A stretch of 64,000 bases of DNA from an uncultured Acetatifactor sp. (GTDB lineage Bacteria > Bacillota > Clostridia > Lachnospirales > Lachnospiraceae), in the NCBI GenBank assembly GCA_910577665.1, contig CAJTOJ010000019.1, positions 6,284 through 70,283 of the forward strand, read 5' to 3'. Positions 7,638 to 15,959 of the stretch are shown here, in pieces (positions within the stretch are counted from its first letter, which is position 1; each line of letters begins with the position of its first letter). The notes under the pieces are model-generated. The model was not told the DNA's origin and ran no database searches. It saw only the letters and a list, made by a program, of their open reading frames with translations. A program made the translations under genes and the position numbers.

Positions 7638-9044
7638 TCAGATCTCATAACCGCAGATACGGCCCTTCACCTCTTCCTCATTGTCATCATAGAGATCGGG
7701 TGTCACACCAATGTATTTGCAGGCCTCATAGAGCACAGGCACCACATCCTTGTGGATGCCCACACAGTGATGGATGTAGGGGCCTTCCACCAGCTTGGTC
7801 TCCAGGCGTTTCCAGTTCTTCACCTCCACCCACACATAGGTTCCCTTGGTGTAGGGGCCATCCACCCCCCTGGCATTGCCCAGCAGCAGGGAGTATGCTC
7901 CGTTGTCCCCGTCAAAGCGGCACAGGGTCATATCGCCATGCTTCGCCTCGGCCTCCACGGCGCCGGGATGGTCGAAGGCCAGGGGATACCCGATGGTGGG
8001 CTTGCAGGACGCACAGGACAGGGGCCAGGGACCACAGTGCTGCAGCAGTTCCCCATTCTCATTGTCCGGGTGGCGTACGGTCCAGTCTGCGAAGAAGCTT
8101 CTGGCTGTATCCATGCCGGCTGCCTCCACCAGCAGGGCCGTGATGGCGCCGTGGATATCTGTCTCACAGACCACCGGGAATCCTTCTTCATTCAGCAGGC
8201 TGTTGGCCGCACAGGGCATAATGCCGATCTCTCCCTGAAGGGCGTTCCAGCACTGGATGGCCGCCCCGTTACAGCCATACCGGTCCGCCAGGGAACGGAT
8301 GGCCACCTTCAGCGCCGCCACTGTCTCCAGTTCTTCCTCCTTGATGGCAATGTGGAAGTGTTCCTTGCAGTATGCCACGGTCCCGGCTACCTTCGTGCCC
8401 TCCTCCCGGACCTTCTTCATCTCAGATGTCAGTTCCGGCATGGGGATGGGGGATAACTGGATGTTGAACCGCTCCAGAAGCTCCCCTTCGTTACACATGG
8501 TGGACCAGAAATCAAAGGGCCTGGGACCGATCTGCAGGATCCTGGTGCGGCGGAATACCTTCACCACATTGCACACCGCCAGGAAATTCCGGATGCCCTG
8601 TGCAAATTCCTTATCCTCCAGCCTGCAGTTGGCCAGGTACGTAAAAGGAACCTGGAACCGCCTAAGTACCTTGCCTGTGGCGAACAGGCCGCACTGGCTG
8701 TCCCGCAGGCGTACCCCTTTCTCATCCGGCCTCTCATCCCTGGGCCCCCACAGCAGCACCGGTACCTGTAACTCTTTTGCCAGCCTGGCCACCTCATACT
8801 CGGTGCCGAAATTGCCATGGGGGAAGAACAGGCCGTCCACCCCTGACTTACGGAATTTTGCACCGATCCGGATCCTGTCCTCCTCATCATGGAGCAAGCC
8901 GTCTTCGGATATGTCATCAATATCCACAAATTCCACTCCCAGTTCCCTTAATTTCTCCCTGGTTAAGTCCGCGTACTTCACCGCATCCGGTGCGGAGAAA
9001 ATACTCCTTCTGGTAGGTGCATACCCCAGTACAATCTTTGCCAT
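7638..9044 (-). CDS. L-fucose/L-arabinose isomerase family protein
   Basis: 468 residues. The N-terminal half has two Rossmann-like domains as in FucI/AraA-type isomerases (FFPHGNFGTE, LQIGPRPFDF). Near residues 280-320 the segment IMPCAANSLLNEEG followed by VVCETDIHGAITA provides the conserved acidic residues expected to bind Mn2+, and HHCVGIH near the C-terminus supplies the final histidine. Length and layout match aldose-ketose isomerases of this superfamily. It is the first gene of the operon, with an AGGAGG site eight bases before ATG and an upstream promoter overlaid by operator half-sites. Likely substrates are a pentose such as D-apiose, or a deoxyhexose; the sequence alone does not decide. 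Confidence 0.85.
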   Translation of the reverse strand: MAKIVLGYAPTRRSIFSAPDAVKYADLTREKLRELGVEFVDIDDISEDGLLHDEEDRIRIGAKFRKSGVDGLFFPHGNFGTEYEVARLAKELQVPVLLWGPRDERPDEKGVRLRDSQCGLFATGKVLRRFQVPFTYLANCRLEDKEFAQGIRNFLAVCNVVKVFRRTRILQIGPRPFDFWSTMCNEGELLERFNIQLSPIPMPELTSEMKKVREEGTKVAGTVAYCKEHFHIAIKEEELETVAALKVAIRSLADRYGCNGAAIQCWNALQGEIGIMPCAANSLLNEEGFPVVCETDIHGAITALLVEAAGMDTARSFFADWTVRHPDNENGELLQHCGPWPLSCASCKPTIGYPLAFDHPGAVEAEAKHGDMTLCRFDGDNGAYSLLLGNARGVDGPYTKGTYVWVEVKNWKRLETKLVEGPYIHHCVGIHKDVVPVLYEACKYIGVTPDLYDDNEEEVKGRICGYEI

Positions 9045-9125
9045 ACCGCATACCTCCTTGCTATGTTCCTTAAAATACTAATGTTTCTTTGATCTTTGCT
9101 TTGATGTTTCTTCCTATTGTCTTCA

Positions 9126-9212
9126 TTATTAAGTCATTTTTACTTAATTTCAACTCAATATTAAGTAATTTTACAGGAATTAATTGACTTAATCCACTTA
9201 ATACTTTATGCT
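9126..9212. promoter_or_regulatory. Divergent promoters with five TTAAGT/ACTTAA half-sites
   Basis: Half-sites are TTAAGT at 9129 and 9161 and ACTTAA at 9142, 9187 and 9196. The pair at 9129/9142 forms an inverted repeat occupying the spacer of a leftward promoter: TTGAAA (9153-9148), 16-bp spacer, TAATAA (9131-9126), driving the isomerase operon. On the + strand TTGACT (9184-9189), 17-bp spacer, TATGCT (9207-9212) precedes lacI-type gene 9309 and is overlapped by the half-sites at 9187 and 9196. This is the expected layout for repression of the operon and autorepression by the LacI protein; binding itself is inferred. Confidence 0.65.
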
Positions 9213-9308
9213 GGATGATAGTGGGTCCGTTGCTGTTTATCTGGCATCACCACGTTATCCGGCATTGCCACGGATCCCCATCCTTTATCCACAGAAAAGA
9301 GGTGTCCC

Positions 9309-10325
9309 ATGTCAGTCACTGCCAAACAGTTAGCCCAGCTCCTAAATCTCTCTGAAGCCGCCGTCTCCATGGCCTTGAACAACAAGCCCGGGGTCAGCAC
9401 GGCCACCCGCAAGCGGGTCATTGCCGCTGCCAGGGAGAGCGGATATGACTTCAGCCGCATCAACGAGAATACGGCACCCTCCCTGCCCTCCCAGGGCACT
9501 TTGTATTTCATCATATACCGCAAACATGGGGCCGTGGTGGCTGACACCCCCTTCTTCTCCCAGCTGACCCAGGGTATCGATTCCGGCTGCAAGAAACATC
9601 ATTACTATATGCATGTGTTCTATCTGGATGAGGGAAAGAATATGGAGAAACAGCTTCGGGACCTGGTACATTTTGACTGCCGGGGCATCCTGCTGCTGGG
9701 TACGGAAATGCATGAGAACGACCTGGTGCCCTTCCAGAACCTGAAACTGCCCCTGGTAGTGCTGGATACCTATTTCGAGACCGTGGAGGCAGATTATGTG
9801 CTGATCAACAATGTGCAGGGGGCCTACCTGGCCACCAGCCACCTGATCTCCTGCTGCAAGAGCCAGCCGGGCTATCTGCGCTCCTCCTATGCCATCAACA
9901 ATTTCGGGGAGCGGGCAGACGGTTTCTACAAGGCCGTCCGCCTGCACGGCCTGTCCACCTCCAACTCCAGGGTCCACCTGCTCTCCCCCTCCCTGGAAGG
10001 TGCCTACGCGGACATGCTGGCCCTGTTGGATGCCGGGGAAGACTTATGCCGCTGCTATTTTGCCGACAACGACCTGATCGCCTGCGGTGCCGTGAAAGCC
10101 ATGAGAGAGCGGGGCTTACAAATTCCCCAGGATGTGGCCGTCATCGGCTTCGACAACATGCCCGTGTCTACCTACATGGAACCGGCCCTGACCACTGTCA
10201 ACGTGCCCAAACAGCACATGGGAGAGGCGGCGGTCAGACGGCTGGCACAGCTTATTGAGGACAGGGACAGTTCCCCCATGAAGCTGGAGATCTCTACCTC
10301 CCTGGTGCTGCGGGACAGTGCGTGA
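9309..10325 (+). CDS. LacI family transcriptional regulator
   Basis: 338 residues. Residues 2-47 carry the LacI-type helix-turn-helix and hinge helix (VTAKQLAQLLNLSEAAVSMAL, then TRKRVIAAARESGYD), and residues 60-335 form the periplasmic-binding-like effector domain ending with VAVIGFDNMPVSTYMEPALTT and TVNVPKQHMGEAA, the standard dimer-interface and ligand region. It is transcribed away from the isomerase operon across 264 bp that hold five operator half-sites, so it very probably represses that operon and itself until a pathway sugar binds. AGAGGTG precedes the ATG. Confidence 0.93.
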   Translation: MSVTAKQLAQLLNLSEAAVSMALNNKPGVSTATRKRVIAAARESGYDFSRINENTAPSLPSQGTLYFIIYRKHGAVVADTPFFSQLTQGIDSGCKKHHYYMHVFYLDEGKNMEKQLRDLVHFDCRGILLLGTEMHENDLVPFQNLKLPLVVLDTYFETVEADYVLINNVQGAYLATSHLISCCKSQPGYLRSSYAINNFGERADGFYKAVRLHGLSTSNSRVHLLSPSLEGAYADMLALLDAGEDLCRCYFADNDLIACGAVKAMRERGLQIPQDVAVIGFDNMPVSTYMEPALTTVNVPKQHMGEAAVRRLAQLIEDRDSSPMKLEISTSLVLRDSA

Positions 10326-10383
10326 GAATTCTAAAATTATCTTTCTATTGGCAGAACTGAGGACAAAATATGAGCTTGTGAAC

Positions 10384-10442
10384 GGCGAAGCCATGAACAG
10401 TAACGATACCCCGCCACAAGGGCGGGGTATCTGCTCGTTACG
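10384..10442. terminator. Strong hairpin between convergent lacI and rhamnosidase genes
   Basis: GATACCCCGCC (10405-10415) pairs perfectly with GGCGGGGTATC (10421-10431) around a five-base loop, and flanking GTAAC/GTTAC extend the stem after an internal loop. It lies exactly where the rightward LacI and leftward rhamnosidase transcripts meet, so it probably ends one or both, although neither side has a T-run. The surrounding sequence resembles the intergenic repeats at 17015 and 50417, which also contain a GAAGC...ATACCC(C)GC core. Confidence 0.55.
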
Positions 10443-10457
10443 GTGGAACTATGGATA

Positions 10458-13091
10458 CTATAGAACTCCTTCAATGGTTTCTGCCGTCTCATACGTCACT
10501 TCATATTCCCCAGTCTCCAGATGACAGAGTCCCTCCCGCACATGGGCAAACAGGGGATTGCCATCCTGGGACGGGGCCACTTTTTCCAGATCTGCCAGGG
10601 GCAGCCGCAAGGTAGCGCTGCACCCAAAGGGAACACTCACAGAGAGCTTCACATGGGTGGGATCCAGGATCTCCCAGGCACTCCGGTACAGCCCGGATGG
10701 GGAATCGTACTGGCCCTCACAGCTATGCAGCTCCCAGTTTAAAGTGGGAATAAACTCCACCTGCCTGAATCCCGGTACCTCCTCCTTGAAATTGATGCCC
10801 GCACTGTGACGGAACATCCACTCGGCCACGGAACCATAGGCGTAATGGTTCATGCTGTTCATGCCGATGCCGGAGATACTTCCATCGGCAAGCAGGCTGT
10901 TCCAGCGCTCCCACACGGTGGTGGCCCCCAGTTTCACCTCGTTGAGCCATCCGGGATACTCCTCGTTCAGCAGAAGCTGATAGGCCAGCTTGTCATACCC
11001 GTTGTCAGACAGCACATTGCACAACAGGGGCGTGCCCACAAATCCCGTGGTCAGCTTGTTGCCGCTGTCCTGAAAGAGCTTCTCCAACTGTTTTTTTGCC
11101 AGTTCCACATTGTCTGTCAGATGGTATTTCAAGGTGAGGACCAGGGCTGTCTGGGTCTTGATACAGCATCGCCCCGTGACACTGTAATACTCTTTCTTCA
11201 CCTCCGCAAACTGTTCCTGGGAAAGCTTTTCATAGCTTTCTGCCTCCTCCATCCTGCCCAGCACCCTGGCTGCCTTAGCCACCAGCCCGGCACTAACCGC
11301 GTAATAGAGGTTGGCGATGAATTCCTCGTCCGTGGCGCCCATCACTTCCTCTGCGCCGCTGCGCAGTTTGTCCAGGGCCAGCCAGTCCCCGTAATGGAAC
11401 ACATAGCGCCAGCCGTGGTTATCCCCGTCTGCCCGGCGCAGGTAATCCACCCAGCTTCTCATGCTGTCAAACTGGTCTTCCAGGATGCTCTTGTCCCCGT
11501 AGAACAGGTACAGGTTCCAGGGAATGATACAGGCCGCATCCCCCCAGACACAGGCTGTGGAAGTCATGCCAAAGCCCGGTACCACATCCGGCACCTTTCC
11601 TTCCAGGGCGCCCTGCTCCTTTGCCATGTCATAGAGGTACTTGGCATAGAAGGCATAGGTATCCTTCAGATAAGTGGCTGTGGGGGAGAACACCTGGGCA
11701 TCCCCTGTCCATCCCATGCGCTCGTCCCTCTGGGGGCAGTCTGTGGGCACATCCACAAAATTGCTCTGGAGGCCCCAGCGCACATTTTCCACGAAACGGT
11801 TCACCAGGGCATGACCTGTGTGCAGGCGGCCCTTTTCTTCTATTTCACTGTAGAGGGCATATCCCTTGAAGTCCCCCTTTTGCAGGTCCGGCAGTCCTTC
11901 CACTTTCACATAGCGATAGCCGTAGAAGGTGAAACGGGGGACCAGTTCCTTCTCCCTGCCATCAGAGGTATAGAAATATTCTGATTTTGCAGACCGCAGG
12001 TTGGCATTGTAGAAATTGCCGCCCTGGAGGATCTCCCCGGTCTGGATGTGGATCCGGGTTCCCACAGGAGCCTTCACCCGCAGGGAGAAGATGCCGGTGA
12101 ACTCCTGTCCCATGTCGAAGACCAGTTCTCCCGCCGGGGTGTGGAGCAGTTCCACAGGCGCGAAGGTCTCGTGGATGATTACAGGCAGGCTCATGCGCTC
12201 CGTCAGTTCCCCCACAGGTGCCTCACAGATCCGGGCCGCCTCCAGGGGCAGCGCTTCCAGGGTGTCATCCTGCCACTCCCCGTCATAAATATTAGAGAAG
12301 GTGATGTTGCTGCGCCGCACCATCCAGCTTGCATCCGTGCCGATCACTTCCCGGCTGCCGTCCTCGTAGTCCATGTGCAGTTCGGCAATCAGCTTCCACT
12401 CATCTCCATAGAAACCGCCCTCTCCCCTGTCAATAAAGCCGAACCTCCCCTTGTACCAGCCGTTGCCTAAGAGCACGGACAGGGTACCGGACTGCCGCAG
12501 TTTCTCTGTCACATCAAAGGTCTGGTACTGCACCCATTCGTTATAATCATTGCAGTAGGGAGTCAAGTATTCCTGGCCGATCCGGGCCGGGGGCTGTAGA
12601 CCTTCCAGGGCGTCCTCAGCCGTCTCTGGCACATAATATGCCTCATACAGCCCCAGGCCGCAGATATATAGCCTGGCCCTGGAAACCGGCTTCTCCACCC
12701 TGATCTGCTTCTCGAAGTAAGGGTGCCGCTTCTGTGCACTGTCACAGGTGATCCACTTTCCCTGCCACGTCTCATCCCGCTTTCCGGTCTCGAACCACTC
12801 TGTCTCCCCGGTGGCCTCCTCCTCTGCATCGCTGCGCACCGTCACAGTCCAGTAGTAACGGGTACAGGGTGCCAGGGGAACCGGTGCCCGGTAGCCCAGG
12901 GAATCTGCCTCCCTGTCAAAGCCGGAATCGAACAGCAGATTCTGCATGCCGGGATCCGCTGCCACACAGATCCGGGCCGCCTCCTGGCATTTTCCTGCCG
13001 CCTCTGCCACCTTCCAGGAAAACACCGTCCGTTCCATCCGAAAACCCAGGGGCTTTGTCATGTGGTTCACTTTCATATCGTAAATTTTCAA
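10458..13091 (-). CDS. Alpha-L-rhamnosidase, GH78 family
   Basis: 877 residues from a TTG start at 13091, chosen because AGGAGGT lies six bases upstream and because the resulting N-terminus KIYDMKVNHMTKPLGF is the usual beginning of these enzymes; an upstream ATG lacks this site. After N-terminal beta-sandwich domains the (alpha/alpha)6 catalytic domain carries DCPQRDERMGWTGDAQVF (about residues 445-465), the GH78 catalytic signature. There is no signal peptide, so it acts in the cytoplasm on imported rhamnosides. It lies last in an operon with a solute-binding protein and two permeases, implying import of rhamnose-containing oligosaccharides or glycosides. Confidence 0.93.
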   Translation of the reverse strand: MKIYDMKVNHMTKPLGFRMERTVFSWKVAEAAGKCQEAARICVAADPGMQNLLFDSGFDREADSLGYRAPVPLAPCTRYYWTVTVRSDAEEEATGETEWFETGKRDETWQGKWITCDSAQKRHPYFEKQIRVEKPVSRARLYICGLGLYEAYYVPETAEDALEGLQPPARIGQEYLTPYCNDYNEWVQYQTFDVTEKLRQSGTLSVLLGNGWYKGRFGFIDRGEGGFYGDEWKLIAELHMDYEDGSREVIGTDASWMVRRSNITFSNIYDGEWQDDTLEALPLEAARICEAPVGELTERMSLPVIIHETFAPVELLHTPAGELVFDMGQEFTGIFSLRVKAPVGTRIHIQTGEILQGGNFYNANLRSAKSEYFYTSDGREKELVPRFTFYGYRYVKVEGLPDLQKGDFKGYALYSEIEEKGRLHTGHALVNRFVENVRWGLQSNFVDVPTDCPQRDERMGWTGDAQVFSPTATYLKDTYAFYAKYLYDMAKEQGALEGKVPDVVPGFGMTSTACVWGDAACIIPWNLYLFYGDKSILEDQFDSMRSWVDYLRRADGDNHGWRYVFHYGDWLALDKLRSGAEEVMGATDEEFIANLYYAVSAGLVAKAARVLGRMEEAESYEKLSQEQFAEVKKEYYSVTGRCCIKTQTALVLTLKYHLTDNVELAKKQLEKLFQDSGNKLTTGFVGTPLLCNVLSDNGYDKLAYQLLLNEEYPGWLNEVKLGATTVWERWNSLLADGSISGIGMNSMNHYAYGSVAEWMFRHSAGINFKEEVPGFRQVEFIPTLNWELHSCEGQYDSPSGLYRSAWEILDPTHVKLSVSVPFGCSATLRLPLADLEKVAPSQDGNPLFAHVREGLCHLETGEYEVTYETAETIEGVL

Positions 13092-13184
13092 ATCCGCACC
13101 TCCTGGCCTGTCCCTGACAGGCACCCTTGTTATCCTACTTTTCCCTGCAACAGCCTGTTTCTAGAAGACAGTATACACCATAAA

Positions 13185-13233
13185 GGGCATGTTGTCTTGC
13201 AAAATCTTAAGTTTTCTTACAAGTTACATGCCC
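13185..13233 (-). promoter_or_regulatory. Long intercistronic stem-loop between binding protein and rhamnosidase genes
   Basis: GGGCATGT (13185-13192) pairs with ACATGCCC (13226-13233), and CTTG (13196-13199) with CAAG (13220-13223), in the 167-bp gap between the solute-binding-protein stop and the TTG start of the rhamnosidase. Such hairpins after a binding-protein cistron commonly protect its mRNA end and raise its level over neighbours; here that is inference. There is no T-run on the - strand. Confidence 0.5.
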
Positions 13234-13258
13234 CATGCAGATCGTACCGACACAAAAG

Positions 13259-14947
13259 CTACCTGCCGTTCCACCGGTCATAAGACGCCTGGTAGACATC
13301 GATCACATCCTGTACCCCCATTTTGTCCAGGGTAGACACATAATTCTCCCAGCCGCTCTCTACATCCACCACACCCGTGATGAATTTGCCCTCCATCTCC
13401 TTATAATAGCTGGTGATGTCGGCCAGCCTGTTATCCAGCACCCGCTGTTCTTCATCCGTGAATTTCAGTAGGCCTACTGCAAAATAGGAATCCGACTGGT
13501 AAGGGATCACATTGTTCACAAAGCCAAGCTGCCTGGCCCGGCTGTTGCCCACGGTCTCTGTCACCAGACCGGCCAGGGCATCCTCACGTCCGGCATTGTC
13601 CCAGATCAGTTCTGCATACTGGTAAGTGGTGAACGATCCGTCATACTTCTCCGGACAATGGAATACATACACACCGGATCCCTCTGGCCCATAGTCCCAG
13701 TCCTGTCTCAACAGGCCATAACAGAAGGATTGTCCCAGCAGGCCGCTGCCCTCCACCACTTCCTCTGTGGCATACATAATGTCAAACATTTTGCACAGTT
13801 CCACAATGTAATCGCTCTGGGCATTCAGGAAAAACCCACCGTTTGCAAAATAAATGGATTTTCCCAGAATCTCCTGGGTATCATCCCATTCTGAGGTTAG
13901 GGGTGCCATACAGTCCAGGTGGAACTCCCCGTCTGCAAAATCCGTTGCCTGCAGGGAATTGCCCTCAAATCCACCAATAAATGCCACCTTACCAGACTGG
14001 GCGCGGTCAAGCCTTACCGCCTGGTCAAGGGTCAGGTATTCCTGGTGAATCAGCCCTTCTGAATACAGTTTGTTCATATAGGAAAGATATCGCTTCATCT
14101 GTTCCGAAGTGCGGTTGAATATCACATTTCCATTCCCGTCATCATCAAAGTTCATGTTTGTCAGTGTGCCAAAAGCACCAAACAACATGGGACCCCAATA
14201 AGACTCATCATCCACAAAATAGGGAATAAAACCTGCCTCCCCGTTTTGTTCCTTCAGTGTCACCAGTGCCTGGTAGAAATCATCCACCGTCTTGATCTCC
14301 TCCAGCTTCAAGCCAGCATCCTCCAGCACATCCGTCCGCACATAAGGCCTGGCAGAAGCGGTAGTGGCAGACACCTCCACACCCGGCAGGCTGTAGATCT
14401 CCCCATTGATCTGGGTGACGGCTCCCTTCACCAGGGGATAGTCCTCAAAGGTCTTCACCAGGTTGGGCATATAGTCCAGATACTCCAGATAGTTCACGAA
14501 TCGTCCCCCAGTGATGCCATAATCATTGATCATGGCAGGTTCCAGGTTATAGTGGATGAAATCCGGCCAGTCCCCTCCTGCCAGATAGGTAGCCAGGGCA
14601 TCCGGATCCAGGCTTTCCCACTCAATATGGATTCCCGTGATCTCGGAAACCTTGTTCCACACCAGTCTGTCGCTCCTCACACCGGTGTCTTTCCCTACCA
14701 CTACGCCTTTCACGGTGATCGGGGTGTCTACAATGGGATACTTCACTGTCTCATCACCAGGTACATCCCCTGCTCCTGTCTGCTCAGGGCTGCCAGAGGA
14801 TGTTTCCTGCCCTAAGCCGGATGCCTGTCCCTGTGAAGTGCCATCCTCCCCTGCCCTGCTCTCCTGTGAGGATCCGTTTCCACATGCGCATACTGCAAAC
14901 ACAATGGACGTAACCAATGTCAGTGCCAAAATTTTCTTTCCCTTCAT
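13259..14947 (-). CDS. Extracellular solute-binding lipoprotein of a sugar ABC importer
   Basis: 562 residues from the ATG at 14947, seven bases after AGGAGG; longer ORF starts upstream have no site. The N-terminus KKILALTLVTSIVFAVCAC is a lipoprotein signal with cysteine at the end of the hydrophobic stretch, followed by a Ser/Gly/Gln-rich linker, so the protein is anchored outside the membrane. The size (over 500 residues) and motifs such as GSFTTYQYAEL and the large lobes fit the LipO/YtcQ-type binding proteins paired with LplB/LplC permeases. It lies directly after both permease genes. It binds an oligosaccharide or glycoside; the co-transcribed GH78 enzyme suggests rhamnose in the ligand. 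Confidence 0.92.
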   Translation of the reverse strand: MKGKKILALTLVTSIVFAVCACGNGSSQESRAGEDGTSQGQASGLGQETSSGSPEQTGAGDVPGDETVKYPIVDTPITVKGVVVGKDTGVRSDRLVWNKVSEITGIHIEWESLDPDALATYLAGGDWPDFIHYNLEPAMINDYGITGGRFVNYLEYLDYMPNLVKTFEDYPLVKGAVTQINGEIYSLPGVEVSATTASARPYVRTDVLEDAGLKLEEIKTVDDFYQALVTLKEQNGEAGFIPYFVDDESYWGPMLFGAFGTLTNMNFDDDGNGNVIFNRTSEQMKRYLSYMNKLYSEGLIHQEYLTLDQAVRLDRAQSGKVAFIGGFEGNSLQATDFADGEFHLDCMAPLTSEWDDTQEILGKSIYFANGGFFLNAQSDYIVELCKMFDIMYATEEVVEGSGLLGQSFCYGLLRQDWDYGPEGSGVYVFHCPEKYDGSFTTYQYAELIWDNAGREDALAGLVTETVGNSRARQLGFVNNVIPYQSDSYFAVGLLKFTDEEQRVLDNRLADITSYYKEMEGKFITGVVDVESGWENYVSTLDKMGVQDVIDVYQASYDRWNGR

Positions 14948-15048
14948 TTCCATACCTCCTTGAACGCTGTTCTTGCGTTCTTTCATGTGTGAAGTTTTAG
15001 AATTTCTCAGTCTGCGTACCATGCAGAATGAAATTCGGTTGCCATATG

Positions 15049-15924
15049 TCAACCCTTTACGGAGCCGATCATCACACCCTTGTCAAAATATTTCTGCAGA
15101 AACGGGTAGATGAGGAGCAATGGTAAAGAGGAAACAACGATAACAGCGTATCGCATCTGCGCTTCCAGGTTCGCCAGGGAGGCGGCGTACTCTGCCGCTT
15201 CCTCATTGCTTGCCTGCTGTCTGGCCAGGATCAGGATTCTCCGCAGGAATACCTGAAGCGGCTGCATGGAATCATCCTTGATATAGACCAGTGCTTCAAA
15301 ATAGGCATTCCAGTGCCCCACTGCAAAATACAGGATCATGACCCCCAGCAGGGCCTTCGACAAAGGTAGCACCACCTTTGTGAAGGTTCCAGTTACGGAG
15401 CAGCCGTCTATGATGGCCGCCTCCTCCAGTTCTTTTGGCATGGCGTCAAAAAAGGTGCGGCATATCATACAATTATAAGTGCTAAAAGCTCCCAGAATCA
15501 GCAGTACGAGTCTGGTATTGTATAGCCCCAGCCCCTTGACCAGCAGAAATGTGGGAATCAGTCCACCAGAAAAATACATAATAAACAGAAAAAATCCCAT
15601 AAAGAATTTCCTGCCAGGCAGGGTCTTTTTCGTCAATGCATAACCTGTCGGAACCGTCACCGCCAGGTTAACCGCAGTGCCCACAATAGTGTAGAAAAAG
15701 GTATTCCCATAGCCCACCAGGATGTCCTTGTTCTTCAAAATCTGTGTATATCCCACAAAGGTAATTCCCTTGGGAAACAACAGCACCTGTCCTGTGGCCA
15801 CAAGCTGCGGGTCGCTGATGGAACAGGACAGAACCAGTACCAGCGGATACAGCACCATGAGCAGCAACATGGCACCGATAATATGGACAATCACATCAAA
15901 AAATGTAACTCTTTTTCTTCGCAT
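15049..15924 (-). CDS. Sugar ABC transporter permease, LplC/MalG type
   Basis: 291 residues from the ATG at 15924, preceded by GGAGGA seven bases upstream. About six hydrophobic helices are visible, starting with VIVHIIGAMLLLMVLYPLVLVL. The cytoplasmic EAA loop reads EEAAIIDGCSVTGTFTKVVLPLS, the contact for the ATPase. The C-terminus YPFLQKYFDKGVMIGSVKG is the usual ending of this family. It forms the inner-membrane channel with the upstream permease. No ATPase gene is nearby, so a shared MsmX-type ATPase elsewhere in the genome is expected. Confidence 0.94.
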   Translation of the reverse strand: MRRKRVTFFDVIVHIIGAMLLLMVLYPLVLVLSCSISDPQLVATGQVLLFPKGITFVGYTQILKNKDILVGYGNTFFYTIVGTAVNLAVTVPTGYALTKKTLPGRKFFMGFFLFIMYFSGGLIPTFLLVKGLGLYNTRLVLLILGAFSTYNCMICRTFFDAMPKELEEAAIIDGCSVTGTFTKVVLPLSKALLGVMILYFAVGHWNAYFEALVYIKDDSMQPLQVFLRRILILARQQASNEEAAEYAASLANLEAQMRYAVIVVSSLPLLLIYPFLQKYFDKGVMIGSVKG

Positions 15925-15959
15925 TTGAACTTCCTCCTCCCAGTTACCCACACGGAATT

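Noticed and set aside
4249..9044. Sulfoquinovose transketolase (sulfo-TK) pathway
   Set aside because: Isomerase and split transketolase would fit, but the FGGY kinase is not needed there and no sulfoquinovosidase or sulfo-sugar transport gene is present; kept only as an alternative.
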